DNA of 64,000 nucleotides, taken from NCBI RefSeq assembly GCF_021389935.1, contig NZ_CP089979.1, positions 2,771,001-2,835,000 of the forward strand, given 5' to 3'. The stretch's first letter is position 1. Every line of letters starts with the position of its first letter. The position numbers and the translations under genes are program-made. Below the pieces are notes generated by a model. It saw nothing but the letters and a program-made list of their open reading frames with translations. It did not search any database and was not told the DNA's origin. This document shows positions 7,692 through 16,301 of this stretch, one piece after another. The DNA comes from Fulvivirga ligni. GTDB taxonomy: Bacteria > Bacteroidota > Bacteroidia > Cytophagales > Cyclobacteriaceae.

Positions 7692-8993
7692 CTATTGTTG
7701 GGTAGACCTTTCATAGGAAAAAGCACCTGGATTTGGGTTAGGTCCTTTACCTTCTCCCCAAGAGGTGAATGTGAATATCACATAAATATTGTCTTCTACT
7801 AGCCAGGCTCCTAAACGAATGCCTACAATGTCTTTAAAGTTTGGTGTACTTAACTCGCCATTATTGGCTACTTTAATAGTAAAGTTGTTCACTACCTCAG
7901 TCACATTTTGGCCATTATTTAAGTTAGTGATCATGGTGACTACATTGTTTAAGCTGTAGAAATGATCAGGCTCACCTAAGGTACCATATAATGTGAAGTT
8001 GCTATCCCATTCAGGGTGATCTCCTGAGTTATTCAATATGGCCCATTTTATGCCTTTGGTACCACCAGTTGGTGTGAAATTTAGGGTTGGTGTGCCGTTA
8101 TAAAAATCATGCTGTATATCATTAGAGCTCGGGTCTTGACCAAATTGATCCTGCCACCACTGATAGTTATAGAAAGGTCTGTTATTCTGTCTGGTAATCA
8201 CCACTTTATCAGTAATTCTATCCTGGTATTGAGGATTTGTCCAGTCTGCATTGGCAGGCTTGCTAATTGGGGTCATTGGCCCTAACCAGATGTTGGTAAT
8301 TTCCACTGTTCCATCGCAGTTACTATCTATTCCGTCATTGTCATCTTCTTCTGCTCCTGGATTAATGTCGGCGTTTGAGTCATCACAATCAGTGTCATCC
8401 GCTACATATCCTTCAGGCTGCGTACATGCTTCCATGAAATCGTTGGAATCACCATAATTATCTCCATCCGCATCTCTGTACCAGGTTGGGAACATGTCTG
8501 GGTTAGCATCTTTGTTGGAGTCATCACAATCTGTGTTGTCAGCTACATAGCCATCAGGTTGAGTACAGGCTTCAGTGGTTACATCTGGGTTTCCAAAACC
8601 ATCGCCATCGGCATCTTCATACCAGGTAGGGAATGAATCTGGGTTAGCATCTTTATTGGTGTCATCACAGTCAGTGTTATTAGTAACATAACCTTCCGGC
8701 TGAGTACAGGCTTCTAATGGTGAATTAGGATCGCCAAAACCATCAGCGTCAGCATCTTTATACCAGGTAGGTAGTGTGTCTGAATTAGCGTCTTTGTTGC
8801 TATCATCACAATCGCCACTGTTGGCTACATATCCTTCCGGTTGATCGCAAGAGCGAATAACCTCGTCAGGGTTTCCAAAGCCATCGCCATCAGTATCCTG
8901 ATACCAGGTAACCTCTGTACAGTCATCATCACCGCACGATGTAATAAAAATTCCAAATAGACATAAAAAAAGAATGGGTAGAGTGCTCTTCAT
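7692..8993 (-). CDS. Lipoprotein with four MopE-type acidic repeats
   Basis: This 433-residue protein has a lipobox (FITSC, Cys20) and then four repeats starting at TWY at residues 29, 76, 123 and 170, an exact 47-residue period. Each has a DxDGDGFG-like segment and a conserved TDCDDSNKDANPD block with paired Cys. This pattern matches the calcium-binding, disulfide-stabilised MopE/thrombospondin-3-like repeat of Bacteroidetes surface proteins. The last repeat runs into NPGAEEDDNDGIDSNCDG. Residues 235-433 form a separate domain rich in aromatic residues that I cannot name. It is probably surface-exposed. A perfect -7 box lies 60 bp upstream, and a hairpin follows the stop. Confidence 0.85.
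   Translation of the reverse strand: MKSTLPILFLCLFGIFITSCGDDDCTEVTWYQDTDGDGFGNPDEVIRSCDQPEGYVANSGDCDDSNKDANSDTLPTWYKDADADGFGDPNSPLEACTQPEGYVTNNTDCDDTNKDANPDSFPTWYEDADGDGFGNPDVTTEACTQPDGYVADNTDCDDSNKDANPDMFPTWYRDADGDNYGDSNDFMEACTQPEGYVADDTDCDDSNADINPGAEEDDNDGIDSNCDGTVEITNIWLGPMTPISKPANADWTNPQYQDRITDKVVITRQNNRPFYNYQWWQDQFGQDPSSNDIQHDFYNGTPTLNFTPTGGTKGIKWAILNNSGDHPEWDSNFTLYGTLGEPDHFYSLNNVVTMITNLNNGQNVTEVVNNFTIKVANNGELSTPNFKDIVGIRLGAWLVEDNIYVIFTFTSWGEGKGPNPNPGAFSYERSTQQ
8346..8909 (-). repeat. Four tandem 141-bp coding repeats
   Basis: The MopE repeat array is visible as DNA: related units of 141 bp encode the 47-residue repeats beginning at TWY. Units 2 and 3 are most alike; unit 1 and unit 4 diverge at the edges. 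Such arrays can gain or lose units by recombination. No out-of-frame unit is seen. Confidence 0.75.
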
Positions 8994-9053
8994 TTAGAAA
9001 GAGTTAAAGTGATCAGTATAAACTTATTTACCTTATATGCATAAAATAAGGCG

Positions 9054-9061
9054 CAAAGGTA
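9054..9061 (-). promoter_or_regulatory. Bacteroidetes -7 promoter box for the MopE-repeat gene
   Basis: The minus strand reads TACCTTTG followed by CGCC, a perfect match to TAnnTTTG. Transcription would begin around 9049, giving a leader of about 55 nt before the ATG at 8993. I see no clear -33 TTTG element. Confidence 0.6.
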
Positions 9062-9110
9062 ACCCAGGGTTTAGTGATATAGCGGTATTTGACGTATTAA
9101 TTTCTTAAAT

Positions 9111-9143
9111 AAAAAGGCCGCCCGTGTAATTTTCAGGCGGCCT
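9111..9143 (-). terminator. Terminator of the menI-F-D-B operon
   Basis: AGGCCGCC (9115-9122) pairs with GGCGGCCT (9136-9143), a GC-rich 8-bp stem with a 13-nt loop. On the minus strand it lies about 50 nt past the menB stop and is followed by TTTTTATTT. Confidence 0.88.
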
Positions 9144-9195
9144 CGTAATTTTATTAAACTAAAGCTTAGATGTGTTTAGTTTCTAGGCTGTAATA

Positions 9196-10020
9196 TCAAG
9201 GAAACTTAGGGAATTGCTTAAAGTCAGGATCTCTTTTCTCTAAGAATGCCTTTTTACCTTCTTGTGCTTCTTCCATTAAATAGAACATTAATGTGGCATC
9301 ACCAGCAAACTCCATTAAACCTCTCTGACCATCTAGCTCGGCATTCAGTCCACGCTTGATCATACGGATGGCCATAGGGCTACGCTGCATAATAATTTGC
9401 GCCCATTCTACTCCTTCATCTTCAAGACTTTCTAAAGGCACTACTTTATTTACCATGCCCATGTCTTCTGCTTCTTTTGCAGAATACTGCTTACACAAGA
9501 ACCAAATTTCTCTGGCTTTCTTTTGGCCTACGTGTCTGGCCAGGTAAGAAGATCCAAATCCGGCATCGAAGCTACCTACTTTCGGTCCTGTTTGACCAAA
9601 TATTGCATTTTCTGATGCTATTGTAAGGTCACAAACCACGTGAAGTACGTGTCCGCCTCCAATAGCATAACCGTTTACCAAAGCAATTACTGGCTTAGGC
9701 AGCTCTCTGATTCTTTTATGTAGGTCAAGTACGTTAAGCCTTGGAACACCGTCATTTCCAACATAACCACCTATTCCTTTTACATTTTGGTCTCCGCCAG
9801 AACAGAAAGCTTTTTCACCTTCTCCTGTTAATAAGACCACACCAATATCTTGTCTTTCTCTCACTATGTCCATAGCTTCGATCATTTCCATATTGGTCTC
9901 AGGACGGAAGGCGTTATATACTTCCGGTCTGTTGATGGTTATTTTAGCCACTCCATCAAATAGTTCAAATCTGATGTCGTTGTACTCTTTTATGGTCTCC
10001 CATTTTCTTTGTTCTGCCAT
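9196..10020 (-). CDS. menB: 1,4-dihydroxy-2-naphthoyl-CoA synthase (MenB)
   Basis: This crotonase-fold enzyme closes the naphthoquinone ring of o-succinylbenzoyl-CoA in menaquinone synthesis. Crotonase oxyanion-hole regions are seen as AFCSGGDQ and [20 protein letters not shown]. The segment [25 protein letters not shown] is close to E. coli MenB, including the FGQTG stretch of the bicarbonate-dependent class. The length of 274 residues is normal, and the C-terminus ([10 protein letters not shown]) matches the family. It is the last gene of the operon, 6 nt after menD, and is followed by a strong terminator. Confidence 0.97.
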   Translation of the reverse strand: MAEQRKWETIKEYNDIRFELFDGVAKITINRPEVYNAFRPETNMEMIEAMDIVRERQDIGVVLLTGEGEKAFCSGGDQNVKGIGGYVGNDGVPRLNVLDLHKRIRELPKPVIALVNGYAIGGGHVLHVVCDLTIASENAIFGQTGPKVGSFDAGFGSSYLARHVGQKKAREIWFLCKQYSAKEAEDMGMVNKVVPLESLEDEGVEWAQIIMQRSPMAIRMIKRGLNAELDGQRGLMEFAGDATLMFYLMEEAQEGKKAFLEKRDPDFKQFPKFP

Positions 10021-10026
10021 AATCTA

Positions 10027-11742
10027 TTATTTTAAGTCCTTATAGGTCTGTTTAAATTGTTTTAATATTTCAGTATTTGTAGCGCTATCTGATTCTATCT
10101 CAAGAATTTTGGCTAAGCCATCATCCTCGAAAAAGGCTTTCAGATAATTATTAAATTTAGTTTTCTTATCACAGTGAAGATACTCAAAACCAAACTCCTG
10201 GCATAGGAGCTTCGCGGTTAAAGGCTGCTTGGTTTCAAAGTACTCCTCCAACTCTGGTAGGCGACTAGGGCCATTGATTATTCTGAAAATGCCACCAGAA
10301 TGGTTGTTAAGTAGCAGTATTCTTAGTTTCGAAATGTCATAGTTATTCCAGAAAGCATTTCTGTCATAAAAGAAGGCCAGATCACCTGTAATGAGCACTT
10401 GAAGCTTATCAGAAGCCAGGCAGTGTCCTACAGCAGTACTGTTGCTGCCGTCTATTCCGCTTGTACCTCTGTTGGCAAATACTTCCACTTCTGGTGTAGA
10501 TACGCTTACAAAATTTGCATAGCGCACGGCCATACTATTGGCCAAATGTAAATCACTATTTTCCGGCAGGCGTTCTATAGTTTCTTTAATGCATTCGAAC
10601 TCTCCCCATGTCTCTGTAGGGAAGAAGGTTTCGAGCAAACGTTTGGTCTTTCTTTCTTCTATTTGCCATAAATAAAAGAAGTTCTCCTGCTTTTGATTGT
10701 GGAAATCAGCTTCCGCCTGAATGTCGGCTATGTGCTTAAAGAACTCTTCTGCGGAGCATCTAATAATCTTGGTTAATGATTGATAGGTGTCTGCCACTTC
10801 GCCTTCAGGCTGTATATGCCAGTGCCCTGTTGGTTTATAATTACGAAGTAGCAGCTTAAGGTTTTTAGAAATGGTGGATTTGCCGAAAGTGATCAAGAGA
10901 TCAGGCTGAAGGCTTTCGTGTAAGCCATTTTTGTCCTGTCCAAGAAAAATGTCTGATCTTTTAATAATGTCCTCAACATCATGCAGATTAGAGATGATGT
11001 CGCCCACCACAGGTATTTTCTTCTCTTTGATAATTTGAGTTAAGGATGTGTTTATGGCTATGTTTTTATCTCCTTGCCCACCTACTATTAATATGTGGTT
11101 GAATTGATGCCACGAGTTAGTAATGTCATTTATAACCTGATCGCCTAAAGTAGGAGTGGAGGCTATATTGTGAATTACTTTGATGTCTTTTTCATATACT
11201 GCTTCTTCATCAGCAGTTGGGTAAAAAGGCTCTCTAAATGGTATATTCAAATGAACAGGTCCATGAGGAAAGCTTTTACTTAGGTTAATGGCCTCTGAAA
11301 CTATGCGGTAAGCATGCCACTGAGCATCTTTATGTTCCAGCTCAATAGGAAACTGATAACCCTTTTTAATGTGGTTGCCATAAATGTTTTGCTGCCTGAT
11401 GGTTTGTCCATCCAGTTGGTCTATCCACTCAGGTGGTCTGTCAGCAGTGATAATGAGTAGAGGAATCTGCTGAAAGTATGCTTCTGCCACTGCTGGAGCA
11501 TAATTATAAGCAGCTGATCCTGAGGTGCATACTAGCACTGTAGGCTGCTTGGTTTTCTGGGCTAGTCCTAAAGCTATGAATGCCGCCGAACGCTCATCGC
11601 TGATGGTTCTTGTAGTGATCTCCGGGTGTCTTGCAAATGCCACTGTGAGAGGTGCGCACCTGGAGCCTGGTGAAAGTATGGCCTGGGTGATGCCTAACTG
11701 GCTACATATCTCGGCAATATTGTAAATGGGAGTGAGGTTCAC
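10027..11742 (-). CDS. menD: SEPHCHC synthase (MenD)
   Basis: This thiamine-diphosphate enzyme condenses isochorismate with 2-oxoglutarate in menaquinone synthesis. The N-terminal block SPGSRCAPLTVAFARHPEI is the MenD signature, with a ThDP-activating Glu in the ISDERSAAFIALGLA segment near residue 50. The pyrophosphate-binding region appears late as ITGDLAFFYDRNAFWNN. The length of 571 residues is normal. The start is GTG at 11742, directly abutting the menF stop TAG, so menF and menD are probably translationally coupled. menB follows after 6 nt. Confidence 0.96.
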   Translation of the reverse strand: MNLTPIYNIAEICSQLGITQAILSPGSRCAPLTVAFARHPEITTRTISDERSAAFIALGLAQKTKQPTVLVCTSGSAAYNYAPAVAEAYFQQIPLLIITADRPPEWIDQLDGQTIRQQNIYGNHIKKGYQFPIELEHKDAQWHAYRIVSEAINLSKSFPHGPVHLNIPFREPFYPTADEEAVYEKDIKVIHNIASTPTLGDQVINDITNSWHQFNHILIVGGQGDKNIAINTSLTQIIKEKKIPVVGDIISNLHDVEDIIKRSDIFLGQDKNGLHESLQPDLLITFGKSTISKNLKLLLRNYKPTGHWHIQPEGEVADTYQSLTKIIRCSAEEFFKHIADIQAEADFHNQKQENFFYLWQIEERKTKRLLETFFPTETWGEFECIKETIERLPENSDLHLANSMAVRYANFVSVSTPEVEVFANRGTSGIDGSNSTAVGHCLASDKLQVLITGDLAFFYDRNAFWNNYDISKLRILLLNNHSGGIFRIINGPSRLPELEEYFETKQPLTAKLLCQEFGFEYLHCDKKTKFNNYLKAFFEDDGLAKILEIESDSATNTEILKQFKQTYKDLK

Positions 11743-12933
11743 CTAGCTTATAATGTTTAGGATGGTGTTCATTTTTATTTCCGTTTCCTCCCATTCCAGT
11801 TCAGGGATGCTATCTTCCGTAACTCCTGCCCCGGCGTATAAGGTAGCTTTTTTCGCATCTATATGCATACACCTGAGGTTAACGAATAGAGAAGTGCCAT
11901 TTTCCGCATTCACTGGACCTAAATACCCCGAGTAATAAGACCGATTGTAATGCTCATTATCGCTTAGGAATTTCTCCGCGGGCTCTAATGGCATTCCACA
12001 TATGGCTGAGGTAGGGTGAAGCAGCTTAAGCATGGTATCTCCCAACCCTGGGAAACCGGTGGCGTCCATATCAACTTGATATTCAGTCTTTAAATGCAGT
12101 AAGTTTCCTGCTATTACAGTTTTTGGGCCTATTTCGGTATAGTCTCTTAATCTTATCTTCTTAAAGCAATTGATGATGTATCTACCTACTAGTGCTTGTT
12201 CTTCTATCTCCTTTTGCTTCCAGGCTACATGTGCCAACGGAATTTCAGGGTTATATTTTTGAGTACCGGCCAGCGCCACAGTCTTAAAGGTATTGTCTTT
12301 CTCACTAATGAGTAATTCTGGTGTGGCTCCCATCCATATTCCGGTTTTGGATGTGAAAACCAGACTGGTAAATGCAGAGCAATAAGCCGCTGCTAACTTT
12401 AAGAAGTTTTCACCTAAGTTAAATGCTTCTGGCAACTCAATTTCTTTAGTTCTGGAAGGAACTACTTTTTGAAAACTGCCCGCTTGTATTTCTTTTACGG
12501 ATGCGCTTACGAGGTTAATGAATTTCTGTTTTTCACTATCAGAGGAAACAACCTTGATCTTTTGAGTTGTTGATTCCGAAGTATTCTCCTCATAGTTGCT
12601 GAGATGCTTTAAAAACTCATCGGTTTTATTGCTTACTTCTAAACCAGAGTTTTTTCTTATGCTAAAATCCTCCCATTTAATGTGCAGATCAGCCTTAATG
12701 AAATAAGCACTTTGCTCTTTTTGAAACGGGCTGAGCAGGAAGCCTTCAATATTTTGCTCCAGAGGATTGGTGACGGGTTGAATGTCTGAAGAGAAATCAA
12801 CCATCATTTCTATATCACTGCTTTCTGGTCGGCTCCAGATAGCAATGGAATGTCCTTCCTTCTGGCAATAGTCTATAGCAGCGTTAATTACTTGGGCTGC
12901 AGACTGCTTTTTTATATGATCTAATATTATCAA
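11743..12933 (-). CDS. menF: Isochorismate synthase (MenF)
   Basis: This chorismate-utilising enzyme converts chorismate to isochorismate, the entry step of menaquinone synthesis. The C-terminal catalytic block is present: ATPELLISE, FKTVALAGTQ, LHPTSAICGMPLEPA and the Tyr/Gly-rich RSYYSGYLGPVNAENG segment. The 396-residue length suits a stand-alone synthase. The likely start is TTG at 12933, as no nearby in-frame ATG fits. It lies 4 nt after menI and abuts menD. A siderophore-type isochorismate synthase is the alternative, but the neighbours argue for menaquinone. Confidence 0.95.
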   Translation of the reverse strand: MIILDHIKKQSAAQVINAAIDYCQKEGHSIAIWSRPESSDIEMMVDFSSDIQPVTNPLEQNIEGFLLSPFQKEQSAYFIKADLHIKWEDFSIRKNSGLEVSNKTDEFLKHLSNYEENTSESTTQKIKVVSSDSEKQKFINLVSASVKEIQAGSFQKVVPSRTKEIELPEAFNLGENFLKLAAAYCSAFTSLVFTSKTGIWMGATPELLISEKDNTFKTVALAGTQKYNPEIPLAHVAWKQKEIEEQALVGRYIINCFKKIRLRDYTEIGPKTVIAGNLLHLKTEYQVDMDATGFPGLGDTMLKLLHPTSAICGMPLEPAEKFLSDNEHYNRSYYSGYLGPVNAENGTSLFVNLRCMHIDAKKATLYAGAGVTEDSIPELEWEETEIKMNTILNIIS

Positions 12934-12937
12934 ATTA

Positions 12938-13360
12938 TTAGCTTTTCTTCTCCAAAACTGCCATCGTTATTCTACTAACGCATACCAGTTCATCCTGTTC
13001 ATTCGTAATTTTTATCTGCCAAACTTGAGTAGATCTTCCCACATGAATAGGTGTGGTGATGCCGTAAACAGTACCACTTCGCACACCTCTTATATGATTA
13101 GCGTTAATGTCTAAACCCACACAATAGTACTTAGAGGCATCTATAGAGCATTGTGCCGCTACACTGCCTAATGTTTCTGCTAGTACTACGCTGGCGCCTC
13201 CATGCAATAAACCGAAGGGCTGATGGTGCCTATGGTCTACTGGCATTTTAGCTTTTATAAAATCTTTTCCTATTTCTATGAACTCAATATCGAGAAGATC
13301 CATCATGGTATTTGCGCTCATATCATTGAGCTGTTTTACGGTTATCTCAGTATTCAGCAT
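12938..13360 (-). CDS. menI: 1,4-dihydroxy-2-naphthoyl-CoA hydrolase (hotdog thioesterase, MenI/YdiI-like)
   Basis: This 140-residue hotdog thioesterase closely follows E. coli YdiI/MenI along its length: MPVDHRHHQPFGLLHGGASVVLAETLGS contains the catalytic Glu and HGG loop, and INANHIRGVRSG and VWQIKITNEQ also match. It would release 1,4-dihydroxy-2-naphthoate from its CoA ester. It is the first gene of the menI-menF-menD-menB unit, 4 nt before menF. A perfect -7 box on the minus strand at 13392-13399 lies about 32 bp upstream, within a palindromic bidirectional promoter. A general PaaI-type thioesterase is the alternative. Confidence 0.88.
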   Translation of the reverse strand: MLNTEITVKQLNDMSANTMMDLLDIEFIEIGKDFIKAKMPVDHRHHQPFGLLHGGASVVLAETLGSVAAQCSIDASKYYCVGLDINANHIRGVRSGTVYGITTPIHVGRSTQVWQIKITNEQDELVCVSRITMAVLEKKS

Positions 13361-13379
13361 AGTAATTGATAAAAAAGGT

Positions 13380-13399
13380 TAATTTTGCGCCCAAAAATA
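13380..13399. promoter_or_regulatory. Palindromic bidirectional promoter between menI and the phosphatase gene
   Basis: The plus strand has TAATTTTG (13380-13387), then CGCC, then CAAAAATA (13392-13399), which reads TATTTTTG on the minus strand. Both are perfect TAnnTTTG -7 boxes on opposite strands, 4 bp apart. Each transcript would start inside or beside the other's -7 box, so the two promoters cannot be occupied at the same time. Neither has an obvious -33 TTTG. Confidence 0.6.
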
Positions 13400-13407
13400 C
13401 AGACAAA

Positions 13408-14040
13408 TTGAAAAGCAAAAAAATATATTTAGTAAGACACGGACAAACTGATTACAATCTTAAGGGTGTAGTGCAGGGTAGCGGCATAGACGCTTCTCTG
13501 AATGATACCGGAAGAAATCAGGCAGACCATTTTTTTAATGCTTATAAAGATGTTGTATTCGATAAAGTTTACACTTCGGCCTTAAAAAGAAGTGTAGAAT
13601 CTGTGCAGAAATTTTTAGACCTGGGTTATGATCATGAGCAGCTATCAGGCTTGAATGAAATTAACTGGGGTACCAGAGAGAATATGAAAATTACGCCTGA
13701 AGAGGATGCTTACTATTACAGTGTGATCGATGAGTGGCAAAGTGGTAACACTACTTTGAGAATAGAGGGAGGGGAAAGTCCGCAGGATGTATACGATAGA
13801 CAAAAAGTGGCCTTGGATCATATACTTGCTCAGGAAGATGAGGAAACTATCTTAATATGTATGCATGGAAGAGCAATGAGAGTATTTCTTTGTCAGATGC
13901 TTAACTATCCTTTACATTGTATGGATGAATTTGAGCATTCTAATCTTTGCTTATACAAGCTTTCTTATACCGGAAGTATGTTCACAGTAGAGAGTCATAA
14001 TAACGTGGAGCATTTAGAGGCTCTTAAGGATGTCAATTAA
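13408..14040 (+). CDS. Histidine phosphatase family protein (phosphoglycerate mutase-like)
   Basis: The catalytic phosphohistidine motif LVRHGQTDYN is at the N-terminus. A second catalytic His appears in MHGRAMRVF near the C-terminal third, with an Arg in SALKRSVES. I place the start at TTG 13408 (MKSKKIYLVRHGQ); a longer frame from TTG 13366 would start upstream of the predicted transcription start. This gives about 210 residues, typical of the family. It is divergent from the menaquinone operon and shares its promoter region. Its last 8 bases overlap the convergent TPR gene. The substrate is unknown. Confidence 0.88.
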   Translation: MKSKKIYLVRHGQTDYNLKGVVQGSGIDASLNDTGRNQADHFFNAYKDVVFDKVYTSALKRSVESVQKFLDLGYDHEQLSGLNEINWGTRENMKITPEEDAYYYSVIDEWQSGNTTLRIEGGESPQDVYDRQKVALDHILAQEDEETILICMHGRAMRVFLCQMLNYPLHCMDEFEHSNLCLYKLSYTGSMFTVESHNNVEHLEALKDVN

Positions 14041-15487
14041 GTTCAGCCAGGGCAGCATTAGCTTTGTTGGTTAAGCTGGTTTCGTATTCATAATCTTTGT
14101 ATTTCAATACCTTTTCGAAATATGATTTGGCCATTTGATCTAAGCCTTCTTCGAGGTAAATATACCCGAGCTGAAGGCATGAGTTGGGAGCGAAATACCA
14201 GTGTTCATTCTTAGCTAAGTCAATAGTGTTTTTGTAATACGTTTTGGCTTTAGAGAGCTTATTGGTTTTGTGATAAAACCGGGCTTTTCTGTAGTCTAAT
14301 TCGCATTTGTCTTTATCAGAGGTGATTTCAATATCAGAATTTAGAATACTTTCAGCGCGTTCGTAAAAGCCGCCATCAGTCGCTAGCCTTAACTTCATAA
14401 TTTGAACATTAGGATAGTCATTCTTCGCCAGATTTTTAGCTGCATGTTTGTCTGCTTCGGCATCAGTAGTTCCATTATTTTGGGCTGAAGAAAAGGCCTC
14501 TTGAGCTTTTTCAGTCTGGCCATTTAGCCAGTAGGTGAGAAAAAGTTTGTACCACGCATCTTTCAAAAGGTTACGACCTTTGTTTTTCTTGATGAAGAGC
14601 TTGAATTTGGCTTCGGCCTTGATATAATCTCCTTTTTGTAGATAAATTTCACCTGCAGTGTAACTGAGTAGGTTAAGATCGAAGTATCCGTCATTCAGAT
14701 TGGAAAGCCTGTTGTAGACAATTAATGCCTTTTCACCATCAGAATTCTTCATAAGTAATGACATGTAGAGGTATCCGAAGAGCATATTATCATTGACTTT
14801 ATTGTAAACCTGCTCAAATTCCTGAATTGCCTCCTGGGTCTCATTAAGCAAGTATGATTTTAAAAGGCATCTGATAGCCTCAGCTTCTGCTTGAAAGATG
14901 TTGTCTGATTTAGCTAATTTGTTAATTTCATCAATTCCGTCTTCCACGGTCCCTTCCATGCCCAATAAGTGCAAGATCCATTGATATTTGGCAGGAACAG
15001 ATCCTAAGATAATATGCAGCATGCCAAGCGATTTATAATTAGGAAGAAAATCAGGATAGGTTTCGGTATTTTCCTCTATCAGTTTATATGCCTTTCTAAA
15101 CTGCCAGGCTGCATCCCATTCATTGCCTAGTTTAAGATTTACAAAGGCACTTTGGAGCTTTAGTTCTGCCAGATAGAATAGTTTATAGGGAGATTCCTCT
15201 TTTATGTCTTCAATAGTCTCGTATCGATCTTCGAAGGCTTCAGTGTATGAGGTAAAAAGGCTTTGGTCTTCAGTGAAAAGCAAAATCATGCTTTCCTGCA
15301 TGTTTTGAAGATAGGAGGAGGCAGCGCGCTTTGTGTCTAGGAGAGAGGTTGTAGCTTCAAACCTTAAAGATAAGATATGATGGTAAGCCTCAATCTCAGA
15401 TTTATTGAGTGTTAGCGAGGTTTGAGCGAAGGTAAATGAGGTGAAAAGACATAAAAAAAGGTAAGTAGTGATACTTACCTTTTTCAT
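14033..15487 (-). CDS. Secreted TPR-repeat protein
   Basis: An ATG at 15487 begins a signal peptide (MKKVSITTYLFLCLFTSFTFAQ); the upstream in-frame ATG would add nine residues ahead of it and is less likely. The rest is helical TPR-like sequence, with clear repeats in the last 200 residues (GEIYLQKGDYIKAEAKFKLF, then ARFYHKTNKLSKAKTYYKNT). The middle part (GSVPAKYQWILHLLGMEGTVEDG) recalls the Iml2/TTC39-type domain. The role is probably periplasmic scaffolding, and the function is unknown. It lies 29 nt after the zinc-ribbon-family gene and likely shares its transcript. Confidence 0.8.
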   Translation of the reverse strand: MKKVSITTYLFLCLFTSFTFAQTSLTLNKSEIEAYHHILSLRFEATTSLLDTKRAASSYLQNMQESMILLFTEDQSLFTSYTEAFEDRYETIEDIKEESPYKLFYLAELKLQSAFVNLKLGNEWDAAWQFRKAYKLIEENTETYPDFLPNYKSLGMLHIILGSVPAKYQWILHLLGMEGTVEDGIDEINKLAKSDNIFQAEAEAIRCLLKSYLLNETQEAIQEFEQVYNKVNDNMLFGYLYMSLLMKNSDGEKALIVYNRLSNLNDGYFDLNLLSYTAGEIYLQKGDYIKAEAKFKLFIKKNKGRNLLKDAWYKLFLTYWLNGQTEKAQEAFSSAQNNGTTDAEADKHAAKNLAKNDYPNVQIMKLRLATDGGFYERAESILNSDIEITSDKDKCELDYRKARFYHKTNKLSKAKTYYKNTIDLAKNEHWYFAPNSCLQLGYIYLEEGLDQMAKSYFEKVLKYKDYEYETSLTNKANAALAELN

Positions 15488-15516
15488 TGAAATAGTGTAA
15501 TTCAATAAAGCCAAAC

Positions 15517-16296
15517 TTATGCTTCTTTCTTCCTTCTCGTAGTTCTCTTTGGTTTTTCCTCTACCATAGATTCCATATCTACGTCAGCAAGGATTCTACC
15601 AGAGTGCTCATCGATCACGATCTTCTTCTTCTCACGGATCTCAGCAATTTTCTGAGGAGGAATAACGATGTTACATCCTTCAGCAGCACCTCTTTTTACA
15701 GATACTACTGCAAGCCCGTTAGACAAGTTTGCTCTTAGTTTTTCGTAATATTTATAGAGTTTCGGCTCGATTTTTTTACCCGCTTTCTCTCTATCTTGTA
15801 GTAATTTTTCTTCTTCGTCTTTGCTGTCTTCTAGAATCTCTTTAAGCTCTTGTTGCTTATTGTCCAGGTCAGCACTTCTTTCAGAAATCACTTCATTGAT
15901 TCCCTCAATTTCTTCTTTCTTTCTGTCGATAGCTATGTGCGCTTCCTTGGTTTTTTTCTCAAGGATTTGAATTTCAAGCTGTTGTAGCTCTACTTCTTTA
16001 GTAATAGCATCGTACTCGCGGTTATTACGAACGTTGTTTTGCTGCTCAGTGTACTTAGCAATAAGTTTTTCAGCGTCCTTAATTCCGTTTTTATTGTCTT
16101 TTATGGATTGCTCCAGAGCTTCAAGTTCGCTATTGAATCTTCCTTGTCTGGTTTTGTATCCTTCTATCTCATCTTCAAGATCCTGAACTTCGTCAGGCAA
16201 GTCGCCCCTTAATTTTTTTATTTCATCAAGCTTTGAATCAATGGATTGTAATTTTACGAGAGCCTCGAGTTTTTGTGCAACACTAGTGTTTTCCAT
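15517..16296 (-). CDS. Coiled-coil protein of the C4 zinc-ribbon (DUF164/CT398-like) family, ribbon degenerate
   Basis: Residues 10-180 form a long, highly charged coiled-coil hairpin. The C-terminus has the family layout (VVSVKRGAAEGCNIVIPPQK, later HSGRILADVD), where relatives carry a four-Cys zinc ribbon ending in CGRIL. Only one Cys remains here, so zinc binding by the usual motif is not possible. The tail is Lys/Arg-rich. It lies 6 nt after the Nif3-like gene, a linkage I recall as common in Bacteroidetes. The family has been tied to flagellar export or secretion chaperoning elsewhere, but the role here is unknown. Confidence 0.85.
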   Translation of the reverse strand: MENTSVAQKLEALVKLQSIDSKLDEIKKLRGDLPDEVQDLEDEIEGYKTRQGRFNSELEALEQSIKDNKNGIKDAEKLIAKYTEQQNNVRNNREYDAITKEVELQQLEIQILEKKTKEAHIAIDRKKEEIEGINEVISERSADLDNKQQELKEILEDSKDEEEKLLQDREKAGKKIEPKLYKYYEKLRANLSNGLAVVSVKRGAAEGCNIVIPPQKIAEIREKKKIVIDEHSGRILADVDMESMVEEKPKRTTRRKKEA

Positions 16297-16301
16297 GTAA
16301 T

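Noticed and set aside
9001-9195. Possible tRNA or small RNA near the menB terminator
   Set aside because: I looked for acceptor-stem and T-loop patterns and saw none. The region is explained by a promoter, an AT-rich leader and a terminator.
13366-13407. Upstream TTG start for the phosphatase
   Set aside because: It lies upstream of the predicted transcription start and adds 14 residues unlike family N-termini. The TTG at 13408 is preferred.
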